Made by a program: the position numbers and the translations under genes. From contig CAUEEP010000056.1 in assembly GCA_958450365.1 (NCBI GenBank), forward strand, positions 346,308 to 410,307: DNA of 64,000 bases, given 5' to 3'. Below are positions 45,704 to 58,249 of this stretch, one piece after another. The DNA is from Mesorhabditis belari (Eukaryota; Nematoda; Chromadorea; Rhabditida; Rhabditidae). Each line of letters opens with the position of its first letter. Within the stretch, counting starts at the first letter, position 1. The notes beneath the pieces are model-generated. The model was given only the letters and a program-made list of their open reading frames with translations. It ran no database searches and had not been told where the DNA came from.

Positions 45704-48589
45704 TCTTTTTCACGTACGGATGCTTTTATTTGAATGACTTAAGTGCCACACATGTTTTTTTTTCTGACCAGCATTGAATTTTTTATTACCACGACCATTC
45801 CTCTTTCTTTTACTGACTTTGTTTCTTCTTTTGTCGCTAGTCGGACTTAAATATGCAGTCTTTTTCGATTGGGTTATAATTGTACATTTGTATATTGGGC
45901 AGAAACAAGCTATTAAAAAGATTGCTCTACCCGAGGGAGAAAATCACATGCAAATCTGGTTAACAATTAATTATTTTAGATAAAGCAAATGTTTGTTTTG
46001 AAAGAAAACGACAAAGTTTTAGAAGAAAGGCGTAAGGCTTTACAGGTGCACAAGTATTTTGGCTCTTTGGGTGACTCGACGTAAGTTTTTAGGCTTGACG
46101 CGGTTGAGTTTCCTAAGTCGACCCGGTCAAATTGGCAGGTTTACTACTGCACAGAAAGTGTATTTCAAAATAGGTAGACTTATATAGAGTTATAGTTTTG
46201 CCTTAAGAACATGATCAATGGTTTCTTCTAACCAAAAGTTGTTGCGGTTGGATTTAGCGCCAAAATTGAAGCTTTTAATTGGTTTAGTTGACACACCTAA
46301 GGCGTTTCAGCGAAAAATCGGAAAAACTACATTCATCTTTTCACGATATCTTCATTAATCGTTTCTCTTTTCACAATTGCCAATTCAGCCGAGTGTTAAC
46401 CCCCTTTTGGGGCAAGTTGAAAGAGAGAAAGATGGGTATTGTGTGCGTCGAGAGCTCTCCTTCTCCGTTGAGATGGGTTCCAAGCGATGAGAGGGGAAAG
46501 AGTGCGAGAAGATAGGTCTATCAAAAATTCATAGGGCCTTCTCTTCCCTTACTCCTTCCTTTCATCCGCTTTTCTTCAAGAAGAGCTCTCCATTCGTGCT
46601 AACGAGCCGCCTCCATCACTTTCGTCGTCTCCTTTTCACTTCATCCTTCACCCCAGCCTTTTATCCCTTTTTAGTTAGCGATCTTCTCAGAGACATGTGT
46701 AAATGGGCGCTTCAATAGTGCATATGAGTCATAAAGAGAATCTCTTAGTAGTCACTTTTTCTCTCTTTTCTTTAGTTTTACAAGAGTTATTCATGTTTTA
46801 GATAAAAAGATCACTTTTCCCGAGATACGCTTATAAAGGTGATAACCATCACTTTATCTACAATATTCACAAAATTCCAGTTTACTGTATTACAATTACA
46901 GCTTACTGTGAGTGAGATGATTTCTCAGAATACTTGACCTTGCCATTCATCTGCCAAAGTTATCAATTGTTATGTGAAAAAAAAAAAGAAAATTTAATCA
47001 CTTGTTTCACATTTCATTAATAATTTTTGAAACTTACGAAAACAGTTTGACAAAACATTTTGATCTGTTTCCCTTCAAAAAAAAAAGACTCTCTCGCTCA
47101 TCACTCAAAACACCTACGAAAATCCCCTTTACTCTCTTTTCCTTCTCGATTTCTTTGAAACATTTGCATTTCTTTTCTCTTTAGTTTAGTTTTGAGTGGG
47201 TAAATGAGGACCCAATTTCTCTCTTTTTTTTCCCCACCCCATTTTTGATGGGATTCACTCCATTCTTCTCCTCGTCAATTCTCCGATTGACGATAGATAA
47301 GCCGGGTCTTTTTAACTCCGAAAATCGACCCTTTTTACTCTCTTTTGCTTTGAAAAGTTGAGTCAAATGATACTGGGATTGAACCCTTGACTTCTTGACT
47401 AAGATACAAGACTTCTAGACTTCTTGACTAGGATAAAGGGCTCTTCGCTAGTCAGCCATCACAATTATTAGCTTCATTGTTGTAATTGGGGGGGTTTCGT
47501 TGGACGAAAGCGATTTGAGTTCTTATTTGAATTACTTCTTCAAAGTGAACTCGATGATTTATTGGGTTTTTCTTTTGCGAAAATTTTCTGAAGTCTCCGG
47601 GATGGGAAAGCTGTGGTTAGGGGGGTGGTTTAGGGCGACTTTATTGGTCCAATCAACCTCTCCCCTTCATCCAGCTCATCTCATTCGAGTCTGGGATCTA
47701 TTTTCTATCTATTCTATCTATTCTATCTATTTTCTATCTATTTTCTATCATTTTCTATCATTTTCTATCATTTTCTATCTATTTTCGATTCTCAGCTATC
47801 CACTAGGTTCTCTTGTTTTTTGAAAACCTTTCTCTAAAGCTGGCTAATCTTTCACTTTCTCTATAGCTGGCTAAAACTGGCTAAAGCTCGCCGACCCAGT
47901 TCACAACAAGGAAAAGCCGAAAGAACTTCCTTCATCTTTTTTTACAAATTCATCTCTGTCACCGTCATCTTGTCATCTTTCTCGAGTCAATTTGTATCCT
48001 TCACAAAAATCTGTGTGAATACTCGGCTGCATGGAGGCATGTATCAGTTTACTCGATCTCTTTCCTATGTAGCCATTCTTTCCCCTGGCCCCATGTCACC
48101 CATGTCCCGGTCTCCTAGTGCACAAGAGCACAAGAGCACAAGAGCCACACACAAATGCGCGATCTCCGATTACAGCCTCCGGGGACTCTCCTTTCACGTT
48201 GAGCGACGAAGAAGGGACACAAGAAGGGACACTCTGCGACACTGCGACAAAAACGTCCCTCCCCCGCCCATTCACTCCCTGATACATGCCATATTATTGG
48301 CTGGGTTTTGATTCTGATCTAGGCTTGCTTACGCGGCCAGAATTAGGTCTGGCTTTTAGTCAGACCTAATTCTGAGTCTTTGAATCGAATTTCTTTAACT
48401 TTCATTTCCCTTTCAATTTGGAGATTTCAATTTGGAGAATTTCACAATTTCAATTGGAGAATTGTGATCTTCACATGGAAATCGAATCTAGAACTTGTTA
48501 GGGTAGACCAGAAATCCCAGAAACCAAACTAGCTAAACCTTTAGCTCAGATTCAGCTGAACACAAGGGGCAGGCCAAGGTGGAGCCCGT

Positions 48590-48860
48590 CTAGGTCCAGT
48601 CCAACTAGATCCAATCCAACTAGATCCAGTCTAAACTAGATCCAGTCCAAACTAGATCCAGTCCAACTAGATCCAGTCCAAACTAGATCCAGTCCAACTA
48701 GATCCAGTCCAACTAGATCCAGTTCAACTAGATCCAATCCAACTAGATCCAGTCTAAACTAGATCCAGTCTAAACTAGATCCAGTCTAAACTAGATCCAG
48801 TCCAAACTAGATCCAGTCTAAACTAGATCCAGTCTAAACTAGATCCAGCCCAAACCAGAG
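48590..48860. repeat. actagatccagtccaa array
   Basis: About 17 copies of a 15-17-bp unit (actagatccagtcta/caa). Confidence 0.9.
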
Positions 48861-49396
48861 GCAAGTCTAAAGTCAAGGATCAAATCCAGAGGCCTGAAAG
48901 ATTGCCTTTCGAAAAGCCATTTTGGTGTTTATCCCGTTCTTTGCTTAGCTCCAATCGAGGCTTATGACTAGGCCAAGCCACTCGGTCAGAAGCCATGCTT
49001 AGAGCCAGACAGATTCAGAATGTTTAGCCTGTTCTTCGCCCATCCGTCGAATCCCTTCAGTACTCCCTTCCCTACCCCGAAAATTCTAACAAAAGCGAGT
49101 TAGTCAAAAGGAGAAGAAAAGAAGAAAAGAAGGAGATGGGTAATTCGATTCGCACCTCTTTTTCGTTTGCTGGGAAATAGGCTTTGAAAATGTTGAGGAA
49201 ACGAAAAAGAGGCACCCGTTAGGCACTCATAAAAGCGACACAATGACTGCTGGATTTCCCCAAGCCGATATTTTCTGAACTCAACTGGGTCTTAGCTTTA
49301 CATTTGAATCTATCTAGTCGATGAAATCTATGTATTAGATATTTTTGAATGCTTTTTGGAAAGTAGCACTTCTCGAGGTCAGAAATCATTTTGATT

Positions 49397-49561
49397 GGGC
49401 TTTAGTTGGGCTTTAGTTGGGCTTTAGTTGGGCTTTAGTTGGGCTTTAGTTGGGCTTTAGTTGGGCTTTAGTTGGGCTTTAGTTGGGCTTTAGTTGGGCT
49501 TTAGTTGGGCTTTAGTTGGGCTTTAGTTGGGCTTTAGTTGGGCTTTAGTTGGGCTTTAGTT
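49397..49561. repeat. 11-bp minisatellite (gggctttagtt)
   Basis: Fifteen perfect or near-perfect tandem copies; the uniformity suggests recent expansion. Confidence 0.95.
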
Positions 49562-50743
49562 TGACAATGTGGCTCACAGAAGCCACCAAAGATTTGCCTG
49601 AGTTTTGGACGGGTTTTGATTTTGATTTGGGCTTGCTGGTGATTCTGCTGGTTGCTGATGATTCACTAAAAGTCAAGGCTGATTCTGACTTTTGAATCTT
49701 GCGGCTCACTAGGTTTTGCTTAGAATATCCCGCGAGGTCTATAAGCTAAAAGGTACAATAAGGCAATAAGCTGGGTCTCTCAATTGTTGGCTGGAAAAAC
49801 GAAATCCTTTAGATTGATCTAAGAATCCAATAGGTTGATCTAAGAATCCTTTAGATTGATAGGAAACCCTTTAGATTGATCTAAGGAATCCTTTAGATTG
49901 ATCTAAGAATCCTTTAGACCAATCTATCCTCTTTCTATTTCTTGTGTGTGTTTATATTATGTGGTGGGGATTGAAAAGGGTGGAGGAGCGGTTGGCCTCA
50001 ATTGTGTCCATCAATCAGTGGAATGGTTGGCTCTAGGCAAACCCTCAGCCGCTTTCCAATACACTCATCCCAATATCTCTTTGGATCTCTTCGGATCTCT
50101 TTGAATCTCTTCGGATCTCCTCTCTTTCCACCATCAATTTGTTGGGGTGAGCTTGGAGCTTGTTCCAGGGGCACCTGTTTTCGCAGTTTCCCCAACCCAA
50201 TCTCCCCAACCCAATCTCTCTGTCGATCAAGAGTCGACACGATCAAAATAAGTGAACAAATCTCTCTCCTTCTCTTCGTATTGCTTGTTTATTTGTTTCT
50301 TTGTTTTTTTTTATCAAATTCATATTAATTTCTCGTTCTCTAGTTCACAAAAAGTCCTCTAATTTATTCAAAAAAAAAAAAAGCAGAGAACTTTTTGTAA
50401 AAGATTTGAATGACTCATCGAAATTGGGAAAATCAAAATTCGTTCATTTCGTTTTTTTTTTTTTTTTTGATATTCTCTAAATGTTTTCCCATTTTCTGAG
50501 GAAAAATTTCTTAAAAAGAAACTTTTTTCTTGAGAAAAGCGATCGCCCTTTGCATTTTAAAGTATTCCGTTTTTCCGTTTTTCCAAAAAAAAAAATTCAA
50601 AAACTCAAAAAAGTCAAAAAGTCAAAGTCAAAAATTCAAAAACTCAAAAAGTCTCCCAAATTTTTCTATAAGAAATATTGATTTTAATTTGGATTATTTT
50701 TAAATTATATTAACTGAATAGTCATCTTTTATTCTATTTTCAG

Positions 50744-53700
50744 AAAAACTGTGGAGATTAGTGGGCCGAGACGGGTGGCCGGCCCGAAAAGGCCGTTCCG
50801 AATAGAGGTAAGCAATTCGAGCTCACTTTAAAAACCCGGAACTTTGTCTAGAGCTCATTTTATACTTAGCTGTTTATATCATTTTATAGAGGAGATTTTA
50901 AGCTTTCGAATGAGCTCATTTGAAAGCTTGAAATCTCCTCTATACAATGATATAAATAAAGTATAATATGGGCTCTAGAGGCAGGGAATTCGAGTTCACT
51001 TTAAAAACCCAGAACTTTGTCTAGAGCTCATTCTATACTTAGCTGTTTCTATCATTTTATAGAGGAGATTTTAAGCTTTCAAATGATACTAGAAATGATC
51101 TGATTGGACTACGGAGCATGAGAAAAACTAATCTCAAAAATTTGGGTAGAAATTTTGAGATAACTTTGTCACCCACTTTGAGAGCCTATAACTTTGCTTA
51201 GAAGTTATATTGTACTTAGCTGTTTCTATTATTGTATAGAGGAAATTTCAAGCTTTCGAATGAGCTTAGAAATGGTTTGATTAGATTGGGGAATTATCTA
51301 GAGATTTGTGGTCAAAGATTTGGTTTCAAAGGTTTGGTCTCAAAGATTTGGGATTCCAGATCTTAAAGATTCTAAAGCGGGCAACGAGCCGGCTCAATCG
51401 TTTCCATTTACGCATTACGAGAAGCATTATATAAAGAGGCGGTTTGCCAGATGGAGAGCGATTAGGTGGCCGCACAAAGAAAACCTCGTCAATCACTTTT
51501 GACTGGGTTTTCGATTTCACTTTTAGAATTGCCTAGAAATGATTTAGTTCCAGAAATTGATAAAAATTGGTTTTCGGGGTCAGCGGATCGATTAGAGAGG
51601 TTTATTTATAACCAATATCATTGAAATCGTTACATTATGCGCTCCCAATAACGAAAAGAGCCGAAAAAAGCTTACTTTTAATGCTCTATTCACTGTTCAT
51701 CGATGAGCCATTATTATATCTTTTCTTTCGTCTAATATTTCCATTTCCATTTCCAGCTTTTTCTCCTCTTCATCACCATTTTTCCATGTTCATCTTTTTG
51801 CGGTCTCATCGATGAGGGGATCCCGTTTGAATTGGAAGAGAGACGGGGAGCAAAGGTTTGAAGTAAAGAGAAAAAAAAAAGGCATTGTATATGGGAAATA
51901 TGGGAAGAAAGATCTCCATTTTTACCCATTTTCCCCATTTCTCTTTGCATATTTGAGTGCTGATGGTTGAGAAATTAAGTTTAAATATGCGCAAAAAGTT
52001 AAAGTGAGCTGTAGAGAGATTTAGGGATGTTCTAGGCCAAGTTAGCCAAGTTAGGGATAAGCTAGACCAAGCTAGGTCCAAGCTAAGCCAAGCTAGACCA
52101 AGCTATAGCGAGAAAATAAGACCTAGCACTGGCCTGGCATAGTAATTTTGAGTTTTAACATGACATGACGACAATACGATTTACCGGTGGACCGTTTTCT
52201 AAGATAAGATGTGAGATTTTCTTCAATATCATAACTTCAAATCGTTTTTTCCAGGTCGAGTGCACGCAATGCGTTCAACTGTGGCGTGGCGCGCCCGGGG
52301 AAAGGTAAAAGAATAGTAAAAGAATCGAGAAAATAGCGCAAAATCGAAAACAAACTTTAGCTGAATATCTTTAGAAGAAGATACTGTAAGCACTGTACAT
52401 TTCTGTACGTTTCTGTACGTTTCTTCGTTTTTTTCCAGGCGTCAGCTTCGCGAACGTGCGAGCAAGGAGCGCAAACGTGTCGCGGTGACGCGTGCTTTAT
52501 GCGTGAGTTGCATTTTGCAGTAGTCGAAAAGAAAAATGCTTATTTTCAGATCAAAAATCTGGTACTGACAACTAGAGTACTCTAGAATAAGACTAAGGGA
52601 TACTGTGGCTAAGTTTCTATTGTAAATAGAAAGAAAACTGGGGTCCAAGCCGAGCTTCGTTTTCATTCAACCGTTTCTTGACCGATTCCTCGAAAATCTT
52701 GTCTAGCCGCTGAGAATATCGATTTCTATCGGCTGTCTCGGAGGGAGGCTGTGGTGCAGTGGGGAGGGCTCTGGTCTGCCACCCAGAAGGTCCGGGTTCG
52801 ACCCCGGTGCTGCTAATATTTTTTTAGGGTTTCTTTACTGTACAAAGCTTCAATGAAGTCTATAGGGCTGGAAAATGACTCAAAAATACCACATGAGCTA
52901 ACAGATTTTTGAGCCATTTTCCAGCTCTATAGCACTTCATTGAAAGCTTTTATGCAGAAAAGAAATTTTTCGGCGGCTACGCAAAGGGCTGCTACGCAGG
53001 AGTACGCGATGATACTCTTTACCCGGTCTTTGTGGCTAAGTTTCTATTGTAAATAAACAGAAAAAGTCGAGTCCAAGTCGAGCTTCGTTTTTATTCAGCC
53101 GTTTCTTGGCCGATTCCTCGAAAATCCTGTCTAGTGTAGAGAATATCGATTTATCGGCGGTCGGCGAGGGACGCTGTGGTGCAAGTCGGGAGGGCGCTGG
53201 TCTACAACCCGGAAGATCCGGGTTCGACCCTGTGCTGCCAATTTAGACTAACTTCTTACTATTTTTATCTAAAATAGTATATATATAATTCGATACAGAA
53301 ATTTCAATATTTCTTCTAGGATTTTATCAATTTCAGGTCAATGCAAGCACTGCCCAGTCTATCAATTTTTCATGGGCTGTATCACGCTCACTCCTTGGCA
53401 ATTCGCCGATTTACAGGTGCTTTAAAGGAGACCAAAAGATGGATAAAACTAGATAGCAAAAAGCAGAGTGCTATTTTTATCTAAACTTTCAAATAAATTC
53501 ACTTTTAAGAGCCTAAGCCTAAGCCTAAGCCACCGTAAAGTCACTAAAAAGCTTTGAGCGCAAAGAAGAAAAAAAAGAGAATTTTTAAAACTTTAAAATC
53601 AACCTTTAGCTCTTAAAAATGCTGTTTATCTTTAAAAAAGAAAGAAACAAATATTAATTATGCAAGGCTACAAGGAAAGCCTCAGAGTTACTGTATCACC

Positions 53701-55344
53701 GAGTCGGCGCGTCGGGGATTCTTTGCGAGGATCAACTCAACCAAACGACGTGCATCTGCAACAGGTATCTGTCCTTTGTGCTCCACGGGAAACGCATCGC
53801 TTCTGGTGCACTCGGTAGACTCGTATCTTGACCTAAATGAAGCAATAAAAGATCTAAATTTGATCTTTTAGATCTAAATTTGATTCTTCCCGTAATCCCA
53901 GTGACAATAAGCATGTACTTTGTGCTCAAGCTAGCAACATTTAGCGAAACGCACCGCTTCTGGTGTTCTCGGGGATTTTCCGTTTTTCGGAATTTCGTTT
54001 AATTAGTGGCTAAGTGTGCAAAGTGTGCTTTCGGCATTTCTATTTCATTTTTTTCTAGTCGCTCGCAATGCAATTCGATTCACACAAGGATCCCGCACAA
54101 CACCTACACCGAAGGCCTCTTCACCGGGATCATCAATTTCGATCACGCCATTTCGAAATTTGAACCAAGGTCTTGAAAAAAGTGATAGCTATGAAGATCT
54201 TTAGATAGCCATGAAGGTCTTTAGATAGCTATGAAGGTCTTTAGATAGCCGTGAAGGTCTTTAGATAGCTATGAATGTCTTTAGATAGACATGAAGGTCT
54301 TCAGATAGCTATGAAGGTCTTTAGATAGACATGAAGCTCTTTAGATAGCTATGAAGGTCTTTAGATAGACATGAACCTCTTTAGATAGACATGAACCTCT
54401 TTAGATAGCCATGAACCTCTTTAGATAGCCATTAAGATCTTTAGATATACATGAAGGATCTTTAGATAGCCATTAAGATCTTTAGATAGCCATGAAGAAA
54501 ACGGCTTTCTTAAACATTTCTTAAACATTGCCTAAACCTTATTACCGTATTTTCTGTAATAGTAGTGGGCACTACTATTTTTTTCAATCCCCCTCCAGCC
54601 TGTACTACTATTATAGCTGAATATCTTTATGAGTTGAATATCTTTCTTTATACTGCACTACTATTACAGGAAATACGGTAATCGACTTGTAAAGTTATTC
54701 AAGCAATTCGATGTGGGGATTTAAAAAGATTTCTTGCTATAACTTTCTTCTAAATCGGCTTTTCTTTATGATCTTTTTATGAATTTAGCGAAAAATCTTG
54801 CGTTAGCGTTACTTTTTTTCTACTTAGCGCTACTTTTTACTACTTAGCGCTAACGCTACTTAGCGCTTTTTCTACTTTTTCATAACTTTTCTTTCAAGTC
54901 AGCTAATCTAGATCGAAATTAAAAATTATAAGATTAGATCATTTAGGAAAAAAGTTATGAAAATGAAAATTTGAAGAGAAATCAACTGAATATCTTTATG
55001 AGTTGAATATCTTTGTTTATAAGCTGAATATCTCACTCAAAATACAATTGCCCGTCAATTTGTGAACTCTTTTCAACACTAGAATCAATGTTTTAAACAT
55101 TGAGATTAAACATTTAACGATAGAAAATCGAGATCTTTTTCAATGAAGCCATGAAGCTCTTTAGAGAGCCATGAAGAAAACGGCTTTCTTAAACATTTCT
55201 TCAACATTTCTTAAACAGTGATTTGCTTTCAGATATATGGATGTGATCACCGGCTATCAGCATCGTTTCCATCACGTAAACAGTGTGCAAAAGTTCTCCC
55301 CGTTTCTAGTCATCATTTTCTTTGGATTTCACATTTTCTTGTAA
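50744..55344 (+). CDS. Ly-6/uPAR-like GPI-anchored protein (ODR-2/HOT-like), 5' end missing
   Basis: Exons 50744-50807, 52255-52304, 52439-52502, 53337-53416, 53688-53764, 54059-54169 and 55233-55344. Cys pattern: VECTQC, RTCEQGAQTCRGDACF, RQCKHCPVYQFFMGC, GILCEDQLNQTTCICN|SRSQCN. The last CxC...CN is the hallmark end of Ly-6 three-finger domains. After a linker the protein ends with a hydrophobic tail (FSPFLVIIFFGFHIFL, then stop), as expected for a GPI-anchor signal. Nematode ODR-2 and HOT proteins have this layout; ODR-2 acts in neurons for olfaction. Exon 50744 enters in phase 2, so a signal-peptide exon upstream is missing. The 52304-52439 join does not keep the Cys-rich frame; a donor at 52270 (after ECTQC) would. 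Confidence 0.7.
50815..51255. repeat. Triplicated ~180-bp hairpin unit
   Basis: 50815-50930, 50985-51095 and 51170-51275 share ttagctgtttctatcatttt and gaggagattttaagctttc. In the first unit the sequence is followed by its own complement (gaaagcttgaaatctcctct). All lie in an intron of the Ly-6-like gene. Confidence 0.8.
52742..52815 (+). tRNA. tRNA-like sequence, unit 1 of a pair
   Basis: ggctgtggtgcagtggggag (box A-like) and ccgggttcgaccccgg (box B). The T-stem is perfect only with a six-base loop, and the acceptor ends do not pair. It shares most of its length, and about 60 bp of 5' flank, with the sequence at 53168-53240. Confidence 0.45.
53168..53240 (+). tRNA. tRNA-like sequence, unit 2 of a pair
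   Basis: ggacgctgtggtgcaagtcg and ccgggttcgaccctg. About 80% like unit 1, and the upstream block (gagcttcgttttcattcaac against gagcttcgtttttattcagc) is also shared. The whole ~200-bp module is therefore duplicated, as for a tRNA-derived SINE or a local duplication, within an intron of the Ly-6-like gene. Confidence 0.45.
54175..54505. repeat. 20-bp minisatellite (atagccatgaaggtctttag)
   Basis: About 16 copies with variants (agac/agct, aggt/acct) immediately after exon 54059-54169. The first units may have formed from the donor region itself (agctatgaagatctttag). Confidence 0.9.
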
Positions 55345-56019
55345 ATATTTGTTTGCTCATTTGATAAATATTCATTTTTAAAAGAGAAAAACATTCAATT
55401 TTTATAAAAAAACAGAAAAAAAAACTAGAGTTAAAGCTTTAAAAAACAAAAAAAAAAAAAAGAACAAAATGATGAAAATTTTCAAAGAAACCGGGGATGG
55501 GACAAATGCGATCTTTTTTTTTGCGCACCTGGACATTTGCGCACCTTAGGCAAGGCCGTAGAGCTTCGAAAATATTTCCATATAAGGGAATCGTATGCGT
55601 AGATTCCGAATTTCTAATTACTGAAATTCTTCTTCTAAAAAGTGACTGTATTTAGAAAAAAATACTCTAATCTCACCATCAGTTTTCATTAAAAATAATC
55701 AATTTTTAGATTATTAAATCTAAATCTTATAATTCTCATTTAGAGATTAAACCGATTTAAACTTATCATTTTGTTATTTAATATCTTTGACTTTAGTGAA
55801 CTTAAGAGATAATCTTGTTTGTTAATTTCTCAGTTGATTAAATGACGATGAAATGAACTGATTGATCGTTCTATCGTACTAGCTATTCCCTAAAAGATCC
55901 TTTAGTAAACTATTAGCATTTGATCAAACTGGATTATCACAAATCGATTTGCAAGCTTTACTTTACAACTTTGTCATTTAGCTTTATCATTGAAGCTTTA
56001 TCAAATAATAAATGCATGT
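55345..56019. other. Short gene-free stretch between convergent genes
   Basis: AT-rich 3' flanks of the Ly-6-like and GST kappa genes, plus one fragment of a dispersed element. Confidence 0.6.
55495..55612. repeat. Fragment of gacaaatgcgatctt/tgcgtagattccgaa element
   Basis: gggacaaatgcgatcttttt, gcgcacctggacatttgcgc, aaggccgtagagcttcgaaa and atgcgtagattccgaatttc also occur in order at 3574-3720, 59910-60050 and, partly inverted, at 60900-61025 and 61363-61705. A dispersed element of unknown class. Confidence 0.75.
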
Positions 56020-58249
56020 TCAAAGCTTTGCCGAATGCTCTTTTAAAGGGCCGTCGAAAGGAAATTTGAGAAAATCGGCGATGAGATGCATTCGATCTGA
56101 ACCAAAGAATGACTCGGATTCGCCTGATGGAAGGGTCACGATCGTCCACGGAGCGCCGAACGACTAAAAATAGAGCTTATACGAGAATAAGTAATAAAAG
56201 AAGTAGCATCGACTACACGCAAGCAATGGTCGGCTTCGCGTCAAAACTATAAACGACTGTAACTTTCTTTAGCATTAAGATTTTTGGTGTACTTTAAGCC
56301 ATTCGAAAGCCCTTTAGATTCTCACTTTAGATTCTCTATTTATAAAGCTTCTAGATCATGTCAATACGGCAGATTTGAAGAAAGTTAGAAGCGTTTTTTA
56401 ATGTGACAGTTCGTCATTTTTGTAGTTTATAGTCTCCTATGCCTCACTCGTAGTGAACCTATTCTCTACTTAGTGCCTTTCTCGTATCACCTTGGAAGTT
56501 AGAAAAAGAGATGCGGCTAGTTTTCGCGGAAAATAGCATTGTTCAGCTTTTTAGCTTTACGAAGTATAGTGTTCGATAAATACCGATAGAAACTAAACTA
56601 AACTAAAATTAGCTTACCCCACTCTCCACCGCTTTTTCTACATTCTCTGAGATGATTTTCTTGATTTTCTCATCTTTCATCAACGTGAAAACTTTCGTTG
56701 GATTCTTCAAATGAACAGCTTTCGCAACCTGAAAGTTGGATTAAAAAAAGCAATCTTTTAACAAAGTTAAAGTGGATGGATATATGGATAAGATACCATA
56801 CTTTCTTTGGCTTTAAACGATGACCTTTTCATTTCATTTTACGCTAAAAATGGTAGTTAGTTTTTATTGTCCATTCACTTGCGAAACCGAGAAAATTTCA
56901 GCCTTTATCCAGGGCAAATGAAAATAAACCTAGTTTTACAGTAAACCCTTGTGGCATTGTTAATGCTAATTTGCTAGGCCATCTTACTGTAATCTCTATC
57001 CAATTTTGGGTCGAACTTCTCTTCGAAATCCTTTGCCTCGAAAACCCCCTCTCCTCTCATCCAGATTCGTTTCCACAACTCGCGAGACGTTTCTTCCAAC
57101 TAGAAACATTTGAGTATAAAGTTTATCCGAAATTTTTACGTTATTAGATATTGTTACTTTTTATTTCTGTCAGCTACCATTTGTTTTTAATTAAATACCT
57201 TTTTCAGGTTCAGGTGCCTCAGCCACCGCCGCTAGCATCCTTTGCGCCTGAATCGTCGTTTGCCCATCACGATCTCGGCAACGTTCTAAAAGTTTGGATA
57301 ATAAAGTAAAAAATGGAACCTAGGGGAAATTGATCCCTTGACCTTCTTGCTTATCGAGCAGATCCTCTCCCACTAAACTATCGGCGCCTTCTTTGATCAA
57401 GAAAGAGGAAGAAGAAAGGAAGAAGAAAGGAAGAAGAAAGGAAGAAAGAAAGAAAGAAAGAGTTTAACTTTAAAACATATGAAAAACCTTTATGAAAACT
57501 TTCTGACAAGTGTTCTGTAGCCCATTCTTTAAGTCTTGCCTTAAAAGTCACGATATTGCCTTCCTGTGATTTGTCAGAAAAGTTGGCGCAAAATAGAGAA
57601 CATCGAGAGCCTAACGCTACACCAGATTACTGTCAATTTTCACAAGTTAAGGGATTTTTAAAAGTTTTTCCTGATCACTCACCGACGGCGCTTGCAGCTT
57701 CAACCCCCAATATCGATTGTTTTTCTCCAAATCTTTCAACATGTAAACACCCTTTGACGGGACGGTCATCGGTGGACGATTGCCTGAATATCTTTTGATA
57801 AACGGATGGTATAAATCCAACTCTCACCAGCTGATTTCATGATTGCTCCCAAGTAGAATGGCTTCAGCTGAAGCTCGATTGGCCAAACCTAAAAGTTTTC
57901 AAATAATTCATATTATCTAGGTTATTGTAGCTGTACTATATTGTAGAAAGGAGGCTACTTTAGCTTATCTATTTAATCCAAAATGCTGACCACCATGAGC
58001 CGTTACACACCATTTATTGCAATAGTCGGTTCCTGATTACTGCAGCCTATCAGCTTCCTATAGCTTCTCCAACCATTAGCACTTGCTTATACTGCCTATT
58101 GTAACAGTGCCAAATATATCAACTATCAGATTACTATAACTCGTTAAAAACCCACCTTTGTATATCGATTCCAGCGCCTCGAATTGAATCCACGAATACG
58201 GAGAGATGATATCATAAAATAGCTCCACCAACGCTTTCTTCTCGCTCAT
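56020..58249 (-). CDS. Glutathione S-transferase kappa (DsbA-like fold)
   Basis: Exons on the minus strand: 58249-58156, 57888-57828, 57783-57683, 57563-57488, 57285-57199, 57099-56988, 56728-56618, 56163-56020 (TGA at 56022-56020); about 260 residues (mammalian GSTK1 is 226). Landmarks: VELFYDIISPYSWIQFEALE (active-site Ser in SPYSW), VWPIELQLKPFYLGAIM, GNRPPMTVPSKGVYMLKDL, TSRELWKRIW, and the C-terminal SFGAPWTIVTL...FFGSDRMHLIADFL. GST kappa is a mitochondrial/peroxisomal glutathione-binding thioredoxin-fold enzyme. Three of seven junctions (58156/57888, 57199/57099, 56988/56728) leave one extra base relative to the frame conserved in the family, while the other four close. Either assembly errors or a decaying copy. 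The ATG is 19 bases after an acceptor. Confidence 0.8.
57333..57392 (-). tRNA. tRNA-like sequence in GST kappa intron
   Basis: Minus strand: gccgatagtttagtgggaga (box A-like) and gggatcaatttccc (box B-like T-arm). Ends do not pair. Next to a gaaggaagaaag microsatellite at 57406-57460. Confidence 0.35.

Larger units (their letters stand above)
45704..50743. other. Gene-free 5-kb stretch; may hide 5' exons of the Ly-6-like gene
   Basis: No exon can be supported. It contains several minisatellites (47697-47785, 48590-48860, 49397-49561, 49800-49920). The signal-peptide exon needed by the downstream GPI-anchored protein has not been found and could lie here. Confidence 0.5.

Noticed and set aside
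46288..48311. Several 60-110-codon frames
   Set aside because: Low complexity or simple repeats (ctatctatt); no acceptor/donor pattern or domain.
57556..57798. Plus-strand frame of 80 codons
   Set aside because: It is antisense to two phase-matched GST kappa exons (57683-57783 and the edge of 57488-57563).
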